From contig JBBSEX010000040.1 in NCBI GenBank assembly GCA_038239345.1, forward strand, positions 1 to 25,501: a DNA stretch of 25,501 bases. Reading direction: 5' to 3'. Shown one piece after another: positions 17,217 through 25,048 of this stretch. Under the pieces are notes generated by a model. That model made no database searches, was not told the DNA's origin, and worked only from the letters and a program-made list of their open reading frames with translations. The position numbers and the translations under genes are program-made. Each line of letters opens with the position of its first letter. The stretch's first letter is position 1. This stretch comes from JBBSEX01 sp038239345 (GTDB lineage: Bacteria > Acidobacteriota > Terriglobia > Bryobacterales > Bryobacteraceae).

Positions 17217-17269
17217 TGATCTTTGCGAAAACCGGGATTCCTTTAAAGGGACAGAGTGATCTTTGCGAA
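17217..17269 (+). repeat. Two direct copies of a 13-base motif
   Basis: TGATCTTTGCGAA occurs at 17217-17229 and again at 17257-17269, with 27 bases between the copies. The spacer includes AAAGGGACAGAG. They lie between the two RAYT relics and could be remnants of the short repeats such transposases mobilise, but no palindromic REP structure was confirmed. Confidence 0.5.
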
Positions 17270-17308
17270 TAAGCCAGGAAAAATCGATCTCACCGGCACT
17301 ATGAATCG

Positions 17309-17520
17309 ATGCCAATAAGATCCCGCTGTGCCCATCTCGGCCGGCATTATCACCTTACGCCACGCGGTACCAACCGTGAAGATATGTTTCATTCGCACCA
17401 AGCTCGGGACGTAAATCGCAGTCTCGCACGGGACAGCCTAAACAGTGTCGAGATTAAAAGCCGTCGCCTACTGCTTCATGACGACGTCCGTCCATTGGAT
17501 CGTATTTGTTGGCGGTACTG
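17309..17520 (+). pseudogene. N-terminal relic of a second REP-associated (Y1-type) transposase
   Basis: ATG 17309 opens MPIRSRCAHLGRHYHLTPRG with TNREDMF, matching the RAYT N-terminus 'MPRxxRxxxxGxxYHVTxRGTNRxxxF'. The match continues in another frame from about 17445 as SRLKAVAYCFMTTSVHWIVF, corresponding to 'AYCLMTNHVHWIV' with the HUH motif degraded from NHVH to TSVH. The rest is absent; the sequence runs into the 3' end of the SBBP protein gene at 17523. One frameshift, a lost metal-binding His and truncation show it is dead. Confidence 0.7.
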
Positions 17521-17522
17521 CC

Positions 17523-19931
17523 TCACCGAATCGCAATCCACACTCCGGACTGGCTTGCTTCAACATGCCCGGCCGACACGAACACAGGCTGATTCCCCGT
17601 AGCAACACCGGTGGGAATGACAAAGTTGACCTGCGAGACTCCAGCCGGTGCATAAGGTGCGGCCCCGGCGTACAGCACTTGCGCGTTCTTTCCGCCAACG
17701 AACACCTCAACCGTGCCAATGTTCCTTGGCAGTAGCGACGGGTCGGTAATAGTCCCGTCGGGAACCGCTTTGTCCGTCACGCCCAGCCCAGTCACATAGA
17801 TGCCGACTGCTGATCCGACCGACGCCGGATTCGCCGGACCATTCGGCGTCCCTTCGGCATTGTTAAAAGCCGCCGCTTGTCCCACCCCGGAAGCCGCCAT
17901 GGAAAATACTCCCGGCGCCACTACCGTAAATCCAGGGCTGACGTTGGCCAATGCAATACTCTGCGACGGTCCGGCGGCGCCGTTTTTCTCCACTACGACC
18001 TGCACCTTATCGTTCCCCGCGGTTCCATAAGGCACGATGGCGTTGATCTGGTTCGGTCCCTCATACAGCAGAGGTGCGGCAGCCCCATCGAACAATACGC
18101 GAATTGCGCCTAACGCTGTGGGCACACGGCCGGTCCCGTCGTTCTGATAGGCCAAGCCTTGGGAATCCCCGATGCCCGGCCCAAATAATGTCACCAGCTC
18201 TCCGGGCGCAACCGCTCCCGGTAAATAGCTCGCGCTACTGACGACCTCAAATGGCAACCCGGCATCCGCTGCCGGACCGAAGCGCGACAGAAAGACGTCC
18301 GTGCAAATGCTCGGGCCGAAGGATGAAGGAGAAGCTTCAAACGTGCAGTCCGGCCCAAAGGAGCGATGCATTTGCGCCGCTGACGTGGTCGCAGGCAAAA
18401 GGGCAGAACTCGTTGTTCCCGCCAGATAGACCGATCCGTCCGGTGCCATCGCCAGCGCCGTTCCACCCTCGCCGCCGTTGGAGCCGAAATACGTCGAATA
18501 AAGCAGTCGCGAACCCGAAGGGTCAAGCGCCGCAAAGTATACATCGCCGCAGTTTAAGATATCGCCACTTCCGCCGAATGGGCCAGGAAAGCCGCCGAAG
18601 CATGCGGCGTCGGTGTAGCTGGACTGGTACGCATCGCCGGTGATCGGGAAGTTTGAGGTGCTAGTCCGGCCGGTGAGCCAGACACTTCCGTTACTGTCAA
18701 CCGTGATAGCGCCTGGCGTGGTTCCCGCACCGGCTATTAACGAAACGGCGTAGGCGAGTCGACTCCCATCTGGACTCAACTTCACCGCGTATACGCTTGA
18801 CGGATACGTGGCTGGCTCAGTGGGACCGGTAAACGCTCCCGGCGTTCCAGGAAAAGCCCCCAGCGTATCGCCGGTAATATAAGCCGCACCCGTGCTGTCC
18901 ACCTCGATACCCGAACGGCTCGTGTTCGCGATACCTCCGAAAAACGTCGAGTAAACCAGTGCACTCCCGGCCGTGTTCAATCGCGAGACGAAGCGCGAAG
19001 CCGCCGCGTTGAAAGGAGCGGGAGCAGGAGGAATGGCTATTTGATACGCCCCCTTTGTGATCGGAAAATCCGCTGACGAGGTGACCCCGGTCACCAGCAC
19101 TTCTCCCGCCGAGGTCAACGTCATGGCCTGCGGCGAGGCTCCTTGCGAGCCACTCAGGTAAGTGGAGTAAATCAAGCCGGAGCCGGTCGCATTCACCTTG
19201 ATTACGAACCCATGCGTTATGGCATTTAGCGGGTTAGACGGCTTGGCCGCAATAGTCTGCAACGCCCCGGGTGTAACCGGAAAATCCAGAGAAGTGGTGG
19301 TCCCCGCTACCAGCGCATTTCCTGCCTGGTCGATTCGAATTCCTGCGATGTTGAACTCTGACCCGGAGCCGCCGACAAGGGTCGAGTAAACCAGCGCCGA
19401 TCCCGACGCATTCAGCTTTGTCACGAACGCATGCGTCGAGATGCTGCGCGGGGTGCTTTGGTATGCGCCAGCGGTAACAGGAAAGTTCGGCGACGTCGTG
19501 GTCCCCGCAATATATGCAGCGCCGTTCGCATCAACTGCAATCCCGTAGGCAACATCACCGCTGCTCCCGCCCAAGTACGTGGAGTATACGATCTTGCCCG
19601 AAGCGTCAACCTTGGTAACAAACGCGTCCGAAAGGTAGCAACCGGTGAAGATTGAGCAATCCGTTCCGGGTTTGCCGCCGTGCTTGGGCTGCAACGCGCC
19701 AGGAGTTACCGGAAAATCGGACGATACGGTTTCGCCCGCCAGATAAACGTTGCCCTGCGAATCCACAGCGATAGCATGAACCAGGTCATTGCTGTTGCCT
19801 CCCAGGTAGGTCGAATATGTAAGGGTGTTGTGAGACCCTTCTGCCGGCCCTACGGTCTGGGCTTTCAATGCGGTTATGGCTAGGCCCTGGCTCAGAATGG
19901 CCAGAAGTATGGTTAGCTCAAGAGTCGCCAC
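17523..19931 (-). CDS. Secreted SBBP-repeat beta-propeller protein with Solibacter-type (TIGR03437) C-terminal domain
   Basis: 802 residues from ATG 19931. A signal peptide (MATLELTILLAILSQGLAIT, cleavage near LKA-QT) precedes about ten SBBP-type repeats of the form 'LxYSTYLGG...AxAVDSxGxVYxAGxTxSxDFPVTxGAxQ', which fill residues ~35-560 and should form one or two beta-propellers. The last ~230 residues (ASYLPGAVAPGELVTLFGPG, PNQINAIVPYG, VYVTGLG-type strand, SQVNFVIPTGVATGNQPVFV) match the domain called 'Solibacter uncharacterized C-terminal domain'. This combination is highly expanded in Bryobacterales genomes and is the best taxonomic clue here. It is extracellular or surface-located; ligand unknown. 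The gene is intact, and the repeats make slipped-strand or recombination changes likely. Confidence 0.9.
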   Translation of the reverse strand: MATLELTILLAILSQGLAITALKAQTVGPAEGSHNTLTYSTYLGGNSNDLVHAIAVDSQGNVYLAGETVSSDFPVTPGALQPKHGGKPGTDCSIFTGCYLSDAFVTKVDASGKIVYSTYLGGSSGDVAYGIAVDANGAAYIAGTTTSPNFPVTAGAYQSTPRSISTHAFVTKLNASGSALVYSTLVGGSGSEFNIAGIRIDQAGNALVAGTTTSLDFPVTPGALQTIAAKPSNPLNAITHGFVIKVNATGSGLIYSTYLSGSQGASPQAMTLTSAGEVLVTGVTSSADFPITKGAYQIAIPPAPAPFNAAASRFVSRLNTAGSALVYSTFFGGIANTSRSGIEVDSTGAAYITGDTLGAFPGTPGAFTGPTEPATYPSSVYAVKLSPDGSRLAYAVSLIAGAGTTPGAITVDSNGSVWLTGRTSTSNFPITGDAYQSSYTDAACFGGFPGPFGGSGDILNCGDVYFAALDPSGSRLLYSTYFGSNGGEGGTALAMAPDGSVYLAGTTSSALLPATTSAAQMHRSFGPDCTFEASPSSFGPSICTDVFLSRFGPAADAGLPFEVVSSASYLPGAVAPGELVTLFGPGIGDSQGLAYQNDGTGRVPTALGAIRVLFDGAAAPLLYEGPNQINAIVPYGTAGNDKVQVVVEKNGAAGPSQSIALANVSPGFTVVAPGVFSMAASGVGQAAAFNNAEGTPNGPANPASVGSAVGIYVTGLGVTDKAVPDGTITDPSLLPRNIGTVEVFVGGKNAQVLYAGAAPYAPAGVSQVNFVIPTGVATGNQPVFVSAGHVEASQSGVWIAIR

Positions 19932-20176
19932 GCCAGTAATTTTATCACCAGCTCGGCGAGCGATTTCTCTTCGCAGCGAACCTGCCGCTGTGTTGCGTCC
20001 GACCCTTCAGCGGTGAGCGTCCTGCCCGCGCAGCCGAAGTGCCAGCGGCGCCAGACGCGCAAGTCGGCGAAGAGAATCAATGCTTTACCGTAAGTTCAGC
20101 GGGTTAGTCATGTTATCCTACGCTTGCAGGTTGATACCGCTTTTGCGAACCGTGTTCTCTCTGCATTCACTTATAT
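19932..20176. other. Divergent intergenic region
   Basis: About 245 bases between the SBBP gene (minus) and the isocitrate dehydrogenase gene (plus); both promoters must lie here. No confident -35/-10 pair and no Shine-Dalgarno sequence before 20177 were seen. Confidence 0.4.
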
Positions 20177-22396
20177 ATGAAGCTCACGTGGACTAAGACC
20201 GACGAGGCACCGGCCCTCGCGTCGTACTCGCTGCTACCCATTCTGCGAGGGTACTGCAAAGGGACAGGGGTAGAGATCGAAACGGCTGACATATCACTTG
20301 CCGGCCGTATTGCGGCGACCTTCCCTGAGTATCTTACGCAAGACCAAAAAATACCCGACGAGCTGACGCGCCTGGGGGAGCTGGCGAAGTCACCGGGGGC
20401 CAACATCGTCAAGCTGCCCAACATCAGCGCCTCGATTCCACAGCTCCGAGACGCGATTGCGGAACTGCAAGAAAAGGGCTACAACATTCCCGACTATCCA
20501 GACGCTCCCTCTACAGAGGAAGGGCGAGCGTTGCAGGCCCGGTTCGCCGGGGTCCTGGGTTCGGCCGTGAATCCCGTGTTGCGCGAAGGCAATTCCGACC
20601 GACGTGCTGCCGCGTCCGTGAAAGCGTTTGCCCGCAAGCAACCAAACAAGGCAATGAAGCCTTGGCCGAAGTCCGGCTCGGTGACGCGTGTCGCCCACAT
20701 GAGCGACAAGGACTTCTATGGGAGCGAGAAATCCGTCACGGTGAATTCCGCCACCGCAGCGCGTATCGAATTCGTCGATTCCGCAGGTGCGGTGAAAGTC
20801 CTGAAGCAAAAAATGCCGCTCATCGCGGGCGAAGTTGTCGACTGCGCGGTCATGAACGTGACGGCACTGCGGAGATTTTACGCGGAGCAGATCGCTGCCG
20901 CGAAAGCTGACAATGCGCTGTTCTCGCTGCATCTGAAGTGCACGATGATGAAAGTCTCCGACCCGGTTATGTTCGGGCACTGCGTGGCAGAGTATTTTGC
21001 CCCTTCCCTCGTGAAACATGCCGCCGTCCTTGCAGAGAGCGGCGCCGACGTAAACAACGGACTGGCCGACGTGCTTAGCAAACTCGGCCAGCTTCCTGCC
21101 GGGAAAAAGGCTGAGATCGAAGCCGATATCGCAGCTTGCTACGAAGAGCGGCCCGCTTTGGCGATGGTGGATTCGCGCTCCGGCAAGACCAACCTGCATG
21201 TGCCCAGTGATGTGATCATCGACGCCTCCATGCCGGTGGTGATCCGTGATGGCGGCAAGATGTGGAACAAAGAGGATGCTTTGCAAGACACGGTTGCAGT
21301 GATCCCGGACCGCTGTTACTCCACGATCTATCAAGTTGTGATTGAGGACTGCAAGCAGAACGGCCAGTTCGATCCGGCGACCCTGGGCAGCGTGTCGAAC
21401 GTGGGGCTCATGGCTCAGAAAGCCGAAGAGTACGGTTCGCACGACAAGACCTTTATCGCGCCGGGAAACGGTACGATTCACATCGTGGAGGACGGTGGCA
21501 AGACCCTGCTTGCACAGAGCGTTGAGCGGGGAGATATCTTCCGCGCCTGCCAGACGAAAGACGAGCCCGTCCGCGACTGGGTGAAGCTCGGCGTGACACG
21601 GGCGCGGGCAACCGGCACACCGGCGGTGTTCTGGCTGGATCCGGATCGCGGTCACGATGCGCTAATCATTCAGAAGGTAAAAACTTATCTGGCCGAGCAC
21701 GACATCTCCGGCTTGGACATCAAGATCCTGAATCCCGTAGACGCGATGAAATTCTCGCTCCAGCGAATTCGGCGCGGCGAGGACACCATCTCCGTCACAG
21801 GTAACGTGCTACGTGACTATCTCACCGACCTGTTCCCGATTCTCGAGTTGGGTACAAGCGCCCGTATGCTATCAATAGTGCCGCTTCTCCAGGGCGGCCA
21901 GTTGTTTGAAACTGGAGCCGGCGGTTCGGCCCCCAAGCACGTGCAGCAGTTTCAGAAGGAAGGGCATCTGCGCTGGGACTCGCTGGGGGAGTACTGTGCG
22001 CTGGTTCCAGCGCTAGAACTGATGGCGACAAAAGGCGGCAACGCTAGCGCGGGCCTGCTTTCGAAGACACTGGACGAGGCCATCGGCCAGTACCTTGAAG
22101 ACGCCCGCTACCCCTCGCAGAAGGTGAACGAGATCGACAACCGCGGTTCGACGTATTATCTTGCGATGGCGTGGGCAAAGGCACTCGCCGCGCAGGACGA
22201 AGACGGGGATTTGAAGCAACGCTTCACTCCGGTAGCCGCTGCGCTGGCGGCGGCCGAGAGCGAGATCACGGAGGAGTTGTTGGCGGCGCAGGGCAAATCA
22301 GTGGACGTCGGGGGGTACTATTTTCCGGACGACGATAAGTGTCTCGCAGCGATGCGGCCAAGCGCCACATTGAACGCGATCATAGACGGAATCTAG
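20177..22396 (+). CDS. icd: Monomeric NADP-dependent isocitrate dehydrogenase
   Basis: 739 residues from ATG 20177, the normal length for the monomeric (about 80 kDa) IDH family. The enzyme oxidatively decarboxylates isocitrate to 2-oxoglutarate with NADP in the TCA cycle. Family blocks are complete and in order: NIVKLPNISASIPQLRDAIA; GSAVNPVLREGNSDRR with the isocitrate-binding Ser129, Asn132, Arg136 and Arg142; DFYGSEKS; LHLKCTMMKVSDP (catalytic Lys); NLHVPSDVIIDASMP (metal Asp); AEEYGSHDKTF (catalytic Tyr); TISVTGNVLRDYLTDLFP (metal Asp pair); FETGAGGSAPKHVQQF; NEIDNRGSTYYLA. Every recognised active-site residue is present. No operon partner is visible; an IS1595-type element follows 103 bases downstream. 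Confidence 0.98.
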   Translation: MKLTWTKTDEAPALASYSLLPILRGYCKGTGVEIETADISLAGRIAATFPEYLTQDQKIPDELTRLGELAKSPGANIVKLPNISASIPQLRDAIAELQEKGYNIPDYPDAPSTEEGRALQARFAGVLGSAVNPVLREGNSDRRAAASVKAFARKQPNKAMKPWPKSGSVTRVAHMSDKDFYGSEKSVTVNSATAARIEFVDSAGAVKVLKQKMPLIAGEVVDCAVMNVTALRRFYAEQIAAAKADNALFSLHLKCTMMKVSDPVMFGHCVAEYFAPSLVKHAAVLAESGADVNNGLADVLSKLGQLPAGKKAEIEADIAACYEERPALAMVDSRSGKTNLHVPSDVIIDASMPVVIRDGGKMWNKEDALQDTVAVIPDRCYSTIYQVVIEDCKQNGQFDPATLGSVSNVGLMAQKAEEYGSHDKTFIAPGNGTIHIVEDGGKTLLAQSVERGDIFRACQTKDEPVRDWVKLGVTRARATGTPAVFWLDPDRGHDALIIQKVKTYLAEHDISGLDIKILNPVDAMKFSLQRIRRGEDTISVTGNVLRDYLTDLFPILELGTSARMLSIVPLLQGGQLFETGAGGSAPKHVQQFQKEGHLRWDSLGEYCALVPALELMATKGGNASAGLLSKTLDEAIGQYLEDARYPSQKVNEIDNRGSTYYLAMAWAKALAAQDEDGDLKQRFTPVAAALAAAESEITEELLAAQGKSVDVGGYYFPDDDKCLAAMRPSATLNAIIDGI

Positions 22397-22464
22397 GGCC
22401 TTCCGCCGTTTACTGAACCGATTTCCGCTGGTGTTATTAACCGCTAATTAGGGCAATGACTAAC

Positions 22465-22493
22465 TTGACAACTCATCGGGTTCCAGCTATTAT
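22465..22493 (+). promoter_or_regulatory. Near-consensus sigma-70 promoter for the IS1595-type transposase
   Basis: TTGACA (22465-22470) is a perfect -35 box and TATTAT (22488-22493) a 5/6 match to the -10 box, separated by exactly 17 bases. The transposase ATG at 22500 lies 7 bases after the -10 box, where transcription would normally start. The mRNA is therefore predicted to be leaderless; consistent with this, no ribosome-binding site is visible. Confidence 0.7.
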
Positions 22494-22499
22494 TGATTT

Positions 22500-23462
22500 A
22501 TGGAACCCACCACACTTCAAGAAGCCATCGTATACTTTGCCGATCCGGCGAACTGCTATGACTACCTTGTCTCTCGTCGGTGGCCGAACGGCGTAACCTG
22601 CCCACGCTGCGGGGGAACTAATGTACTCTATCAGTCCAAGTACAAGCGATTCCAATGTGGCGCAAAGCATGATCTTCGCCAGTTCACTTTGAAAACCGGG
22701 ACTATATTCGAAGATTCTCCGATTGGCTTGGACAAGTGGCTTGCGGCTATGTGGCAGATAGTGAATTGCAAGAACGGCATCAGCTCGTACGAAGTTCATC
22801 GAGCCATTGGCATCAGCCAGAAATCCGCGTGGTTCATGGACCATCGCATCCGTTTTGCGCTGGGCATGGAAGAAGAAGGCAAGATGTCCGGCCATGTCGA
22901 GGCCGACGAAACGTTCATCGGCGGCAAAGCACGCAATATGCACAAGGACGTCAAGGCGCTAAAGGTTACCGGCACTGGCGGTAAAGATAAGACGATGGTG
23001 CTTGGAATCCTACAGCGTGGCGGCAAAGTCCGCACGAAGGTTATAGACAGCCGGAAGAAGAAGGCACTACAGGCTGAAGTTCGGCAACACGTAGAAGCTG
23101 GCTCTGCAATCTACACGGATGCCCTGAAGTCGTACGAGGGTTTGGACGAGTTCGAGCACCCCGTCGTCGATCATGCCGTTGAGTATGTGCGGGGGAATGT
23201 CCACACTAACGGTTTGGAGAACTTCTGGAGTTTGGTAAAACGTGGTTTGAACGGAACCTATATCAGCGTGGAACCGTTCCACCTATTCCGCTATCTCGAT
23301 GAACAAATGTTCCGTTATAACAACCGGAAGGGTGAAGATGGAGAACCGTTGAAAGATGCGGACCGCTTTGACATAGCCGTGCGCCAGATCGTCGGCAAGC
23401 GGCTTACGTGGGACGTTCTGACAGGGAAGGAGGAGCCCTCATCGCCCGCTAACGCGGCGTGA
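22500..23462 (+). CDS. IS1595-family transposase
   Basis: 320 residues from ATG 22500. The N-terminal domain has a zinc ribbon (CPRCGGTN ... FQC, then TLKTGTIFEDSPIGLDKWLA) and the SSYEVHRAIGISQKSAWFM helix-turn-helix typical of IS1595 proteins. The catalytic domain follows: GHVEADETFIGGK (first Asp), SAIYTDALKSYEGL (second Asp), HTNGLENFWSLVKRGLNGTY (third position) and a C-terminal LDEQMFRYNNR. The family moves by cut-and-paste or co-integrate routes and often leaves 8-bp target duplications. I could not find terminal inverted repeats flanking the gene, so the ends of the element are undefined; it may extend over the genes that follow. Confidence 0.93.
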   Translation: MEPTTLQEAIVYFADPANCYDYLVSRRWPNGVTCPRCGGTNVLYQSKYKRFQCGAKHDLRQFTLKTGTIFEDSPIGLDKWLAAMWQIVNCKNGISSYEVHRAIGISQKSAWFMDHRIRFALGMEEEGKMSGHVEADETFIGGKARNMHKDVKALKVTGTGGKDKTMVLGILQRGGKVRTKVIDSRKKKALQAEVRQHVEAGSAIYTDALKSYEGLDEFEHPVVDHAVEYVRGNVHTNGLENFWSLVKRGLNGTYISVEPFHLFRYLDEQMFRYNNRKGEDGEPLKDADRFDIAVRQIVGKRLTWDVLTGKEEPSSPANAA

Positions 23463-23498
23463 GGCGCAACGGCAAGGACGTGGGAAGGGTCGCCACTG

Positions 23499-23614
23499 TA
23501 TAATCACCGGAACATGAGTTTGCAAAGGGAAACCGCCACGACGGCAAATCGCGGCGGTTGGGTAAGACTTTTGGTGCCTAGCGGAGATGGGGTTCTCAGC
23601 TAGGAGTCTATCAT
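23499..23614 (+). promoter_or_regulatory. Leader of the 246-aa/PIN module: -10 box, short ORF and two inverted repeats
   Basis: A TATAAT hexamer sits at 23499-23504; no good -35 box is present. From ATG 23514 a 29-codon open frame runs to a TAG at 23601-23603, just before the ATG of the 246-aa gene. Two inverted repeats lie in the leader: AACCGCC (23531-23537) with GGCGGTT (23553-23559), extended inside by CGA/TCG across one mismatch; and CTAGC (23578-23582) with GCTAG (23599-23603). The second overlaps the TAGGAG ribosome-binding site, which could mask it. The regulatory meaning is inferred. Confidence 0.4.
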
Positions 23615-24355
23615 ATGGCCGCAAAGACACCAGACAATCGCCTAACATTCAAGCTGAATGGATTTACGCCGCAGACGCTTCCGCTCAACGTGTTCGCTGA
23701 GTACGTGTCTGGCTTGGCGGCACTGCTCGGTAATCCGAAAGACTGTCATTTTGTGCGAGTTGGTAAGGGAAGCGCCAAGCTAGTGCATGACGTGGATCGA
23801 GATGCTATACCAGAAGTTCGGCAGCGTATCCATAACGTCCAGTTGCACGAAGCACCCCAAGAGGTCTTGGAAGCCTTCTTCCGCGTCAACCAGTTACTAG
23901 TGCGCGACCGTACAACCGCCTCTATTTCCCTTGGGCCCTCCAAACTCATTGAATTTCCAGGCAGTAAAATGGGCCTCAAATCTCCAATCGGTCCTATTAG
24001 CCAGCCAGATTACCTTGATGGGCAACTGATCAGGATCGGCGGGAAAGACGAAACCGTACCTGTTCAAATACGCGATGAGGATGGACAGATCTACTCCTGC
24101 ACGGCCAATGTCGCTTTGGCAAGAGAGTTGAGTCCATACCTCTACCGTCAGACTATCCGCTTGAATGGGACGGGATCTTGGTTTCGGTATGGCGATGGGA
24201 AATGGGTTCTCCACTTCTTCAGAATAGATGGATTCGATAAGCTGGATGATAGCCCTATGGCCGATGCCGTAGCGGCAATTAGAAACGGTATTACCGCGCC
24301 CGAGTGGCCGGAGAATATTCATAAATCTCTGGCCGAACTACGGGACGGGGAGTGA
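23615..24355 (+). CDS. Unknown 246-aa protein paired with a PIN-domain gene
   Basis: 246 residues from ATG 23615 with TAGGAG just upstream. It begins NRLTFKLNGFTPQTLPLNVF and AEYVSGLAALLG, then VRVGKGSAKLVHDVD, and has a second part with DGQLIRIGGKDETVPVQIRD and a C-terminal strand-rich segment around GKWVLHFFRIDGF. There is no signal peptide, membrane segment or recognisable enzymatic motif. I recall similar 'GFTPETLPMxRLAEY...' proteins encoded next to PIN-domain genes but cannot name the family. It ends 7 bases before the PIN gene and carries that gene's ribosome-binding site in its last codons, so the two are an operon. Its place before a toxin-like nuclease would fit an antitoxin or target-binding partner, though it is large for a classical antitoxin. 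Confidence 0.8.
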   Translation: MAAKTPDNRLTFKLNGFTPQTLPLNVFAEYVSGLAALLGNPKDCHFVRVGKGSAKLVHDVDRDAIPEVRQRIHNVQLHEAPQEVLEAFFRVNQLLVRDRTTASISLGPSKLIEFPGSKMGLKSPIGPISQPDYLDGQLIRIGGKDETVPVQIRDEDGQIYSCTANVALARELSPYLYRQTIRLNGTGSWFRYGDGKWVLHFFRIDGFDKLDDSPMADAVAAIRNGITAPEWPENIHKSLAELRDGE

Positions 24356-24362
24356 CCCAACA

Positions 24363-24881
24363 ATGAAAGTGGCTTTCGACGCATCGTTTTTGGTGTTCTT
24401 GATAAATCCGAAGGCGAGTGCGTCTGTCGAACGAGCATCGGAAAGAGTTGACGGGCTGATATCGAAACTCACAAGCAGGCGAGACAAGATCGTGATTCCT
24501 ACGCCCGCGCTAGCTGAGGTTCTTGTGTCTCTCGATCAAAGCGGACCTGCCTATATTGAAAAAATTAAAAAGCACGCGTGTTTTCAGGTGCGGGCATTCG
24601 ACGAAAGAGCCGCGATTGAGTTTGGCGTTGCCGTGCGAGCCAGAAAAACAGCAGTAAAGAAGGCTACCGTCAAGATGACGCCGAGAAACAAGGTAAAGTT
24701 TGATCACCAAATAGTAGCCATCGCGAAGGTACAGGGCGCGACCATCCTCTACTCGGACGATGGAAAACTACGAAATTTCGCAAGAGAATGCGGCTTGGAT
24801 GCTGTTAGTCTGGCGGATGTAGAAATACCGCAAAAACAGGAAGAGTTGGATTTCCAGCGTACGATGGAGTCGTCAGCATGA
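24363..24881 (+). CDS. PIN-domain ribonuclease (VapC-like)
   Basis: 172 residues from ATG 24363; GGGGAG upstream lies inside the end of the preceding gene. The PIN fold shows its acidic residues: Asp5 in MKVAFDASFLVFLI, Glu in PTPALAEVLVSL, Asp in VKFDHQIVAIAKVQGA, and the Asp pair in TILYSDDGKL. The order and spacing fit an active Mg-dependent RNase of the VapC type. It is longer than typical VapC (about 130-140) because of a Lys-rich insertion (RARKTAVKKATVKMTPRNKV) before the third acidic residue. It is operonic with the 246-aa gene before it and overlaps the 54-aa gene after it (ATGA). A toxin-antitoxin or RNA-cleaving defence role is inferred. Confidence 0.88.
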   Translation: MKVAFDASFLVFLINPKASASVERASERVDGLISKLTSRRDKIVIPTPALAEVLVSLDQSGPAYIEKIKKHACFQVRAFDERAAIEFGVAVRARKTAVKKATVKMTPRNKVKFDHQIVAIAKVQGATILYSDDGKLRNFARECGLDAVSLADVEIPQKQEELDFQRTMESSA

Positions 24882-25042
24882 ACCCACTACCAGCACCGTC
24901 AGTCCCCGGTAATACCGAATGGGAACGCTTCGATAACGCAGTAAAGAAGGTCTTCAGCGTCCCCGTTGAAGCCGTCCAGAAGGAGAAGGCGCGAGTGAAG
25001 TCGGAGCAAGAGAAGAGAAAAAAAGCGAAAAAGTCGCACTGA
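24878..25042 (+). CDS. 54-aa charged protein, possible antitoxin-like partner of the PIN gene
   Basis: 54 residues starting at ATG 24878, which overlaps the PIN gene stop as ATGA. The sequence contains NTEWERFDNAVKKVFSVPVE followed by a long Lys/Glu-rich helix (EAVQKEKARVKSEQEKRKKA, then KKSH). Very short proteins with 'ERFxxAxxxxxxVpxxE' followed by a charged helix are common small ORFs next to toxin genes and DNA methyltransferases; I cannot name a family. The 4-base overlap implies coupled translation with the nuclease. The methyltransferase gene follows 6 bases later, so this gene bridges the two. Confidence 0.7.
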   Translation: MNPLPAPSVPGNTEWERFDNAVKKVFSVPVEAVQKEKARVKSEQEKRKKAKKSH

Positions 25043-25048
25043 TAGTCC

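Noticed and set aside
20390..21655. Long minus-strand open frame (421 codons) opposite the isocitrate dehydrogenase gene
   Set aside because: It is an antisense shadow of a strongly conserved gene; its translation is rich in His, Arg and Cys with no domain-like pattern.
22397..23614. Terminal inverted repeats delimiting the IS1595-type element
   Set aside because: I compared the sequences on both sides of the transposase gene by eye and found no convincing inverted match, so no element boundaries are claimed.
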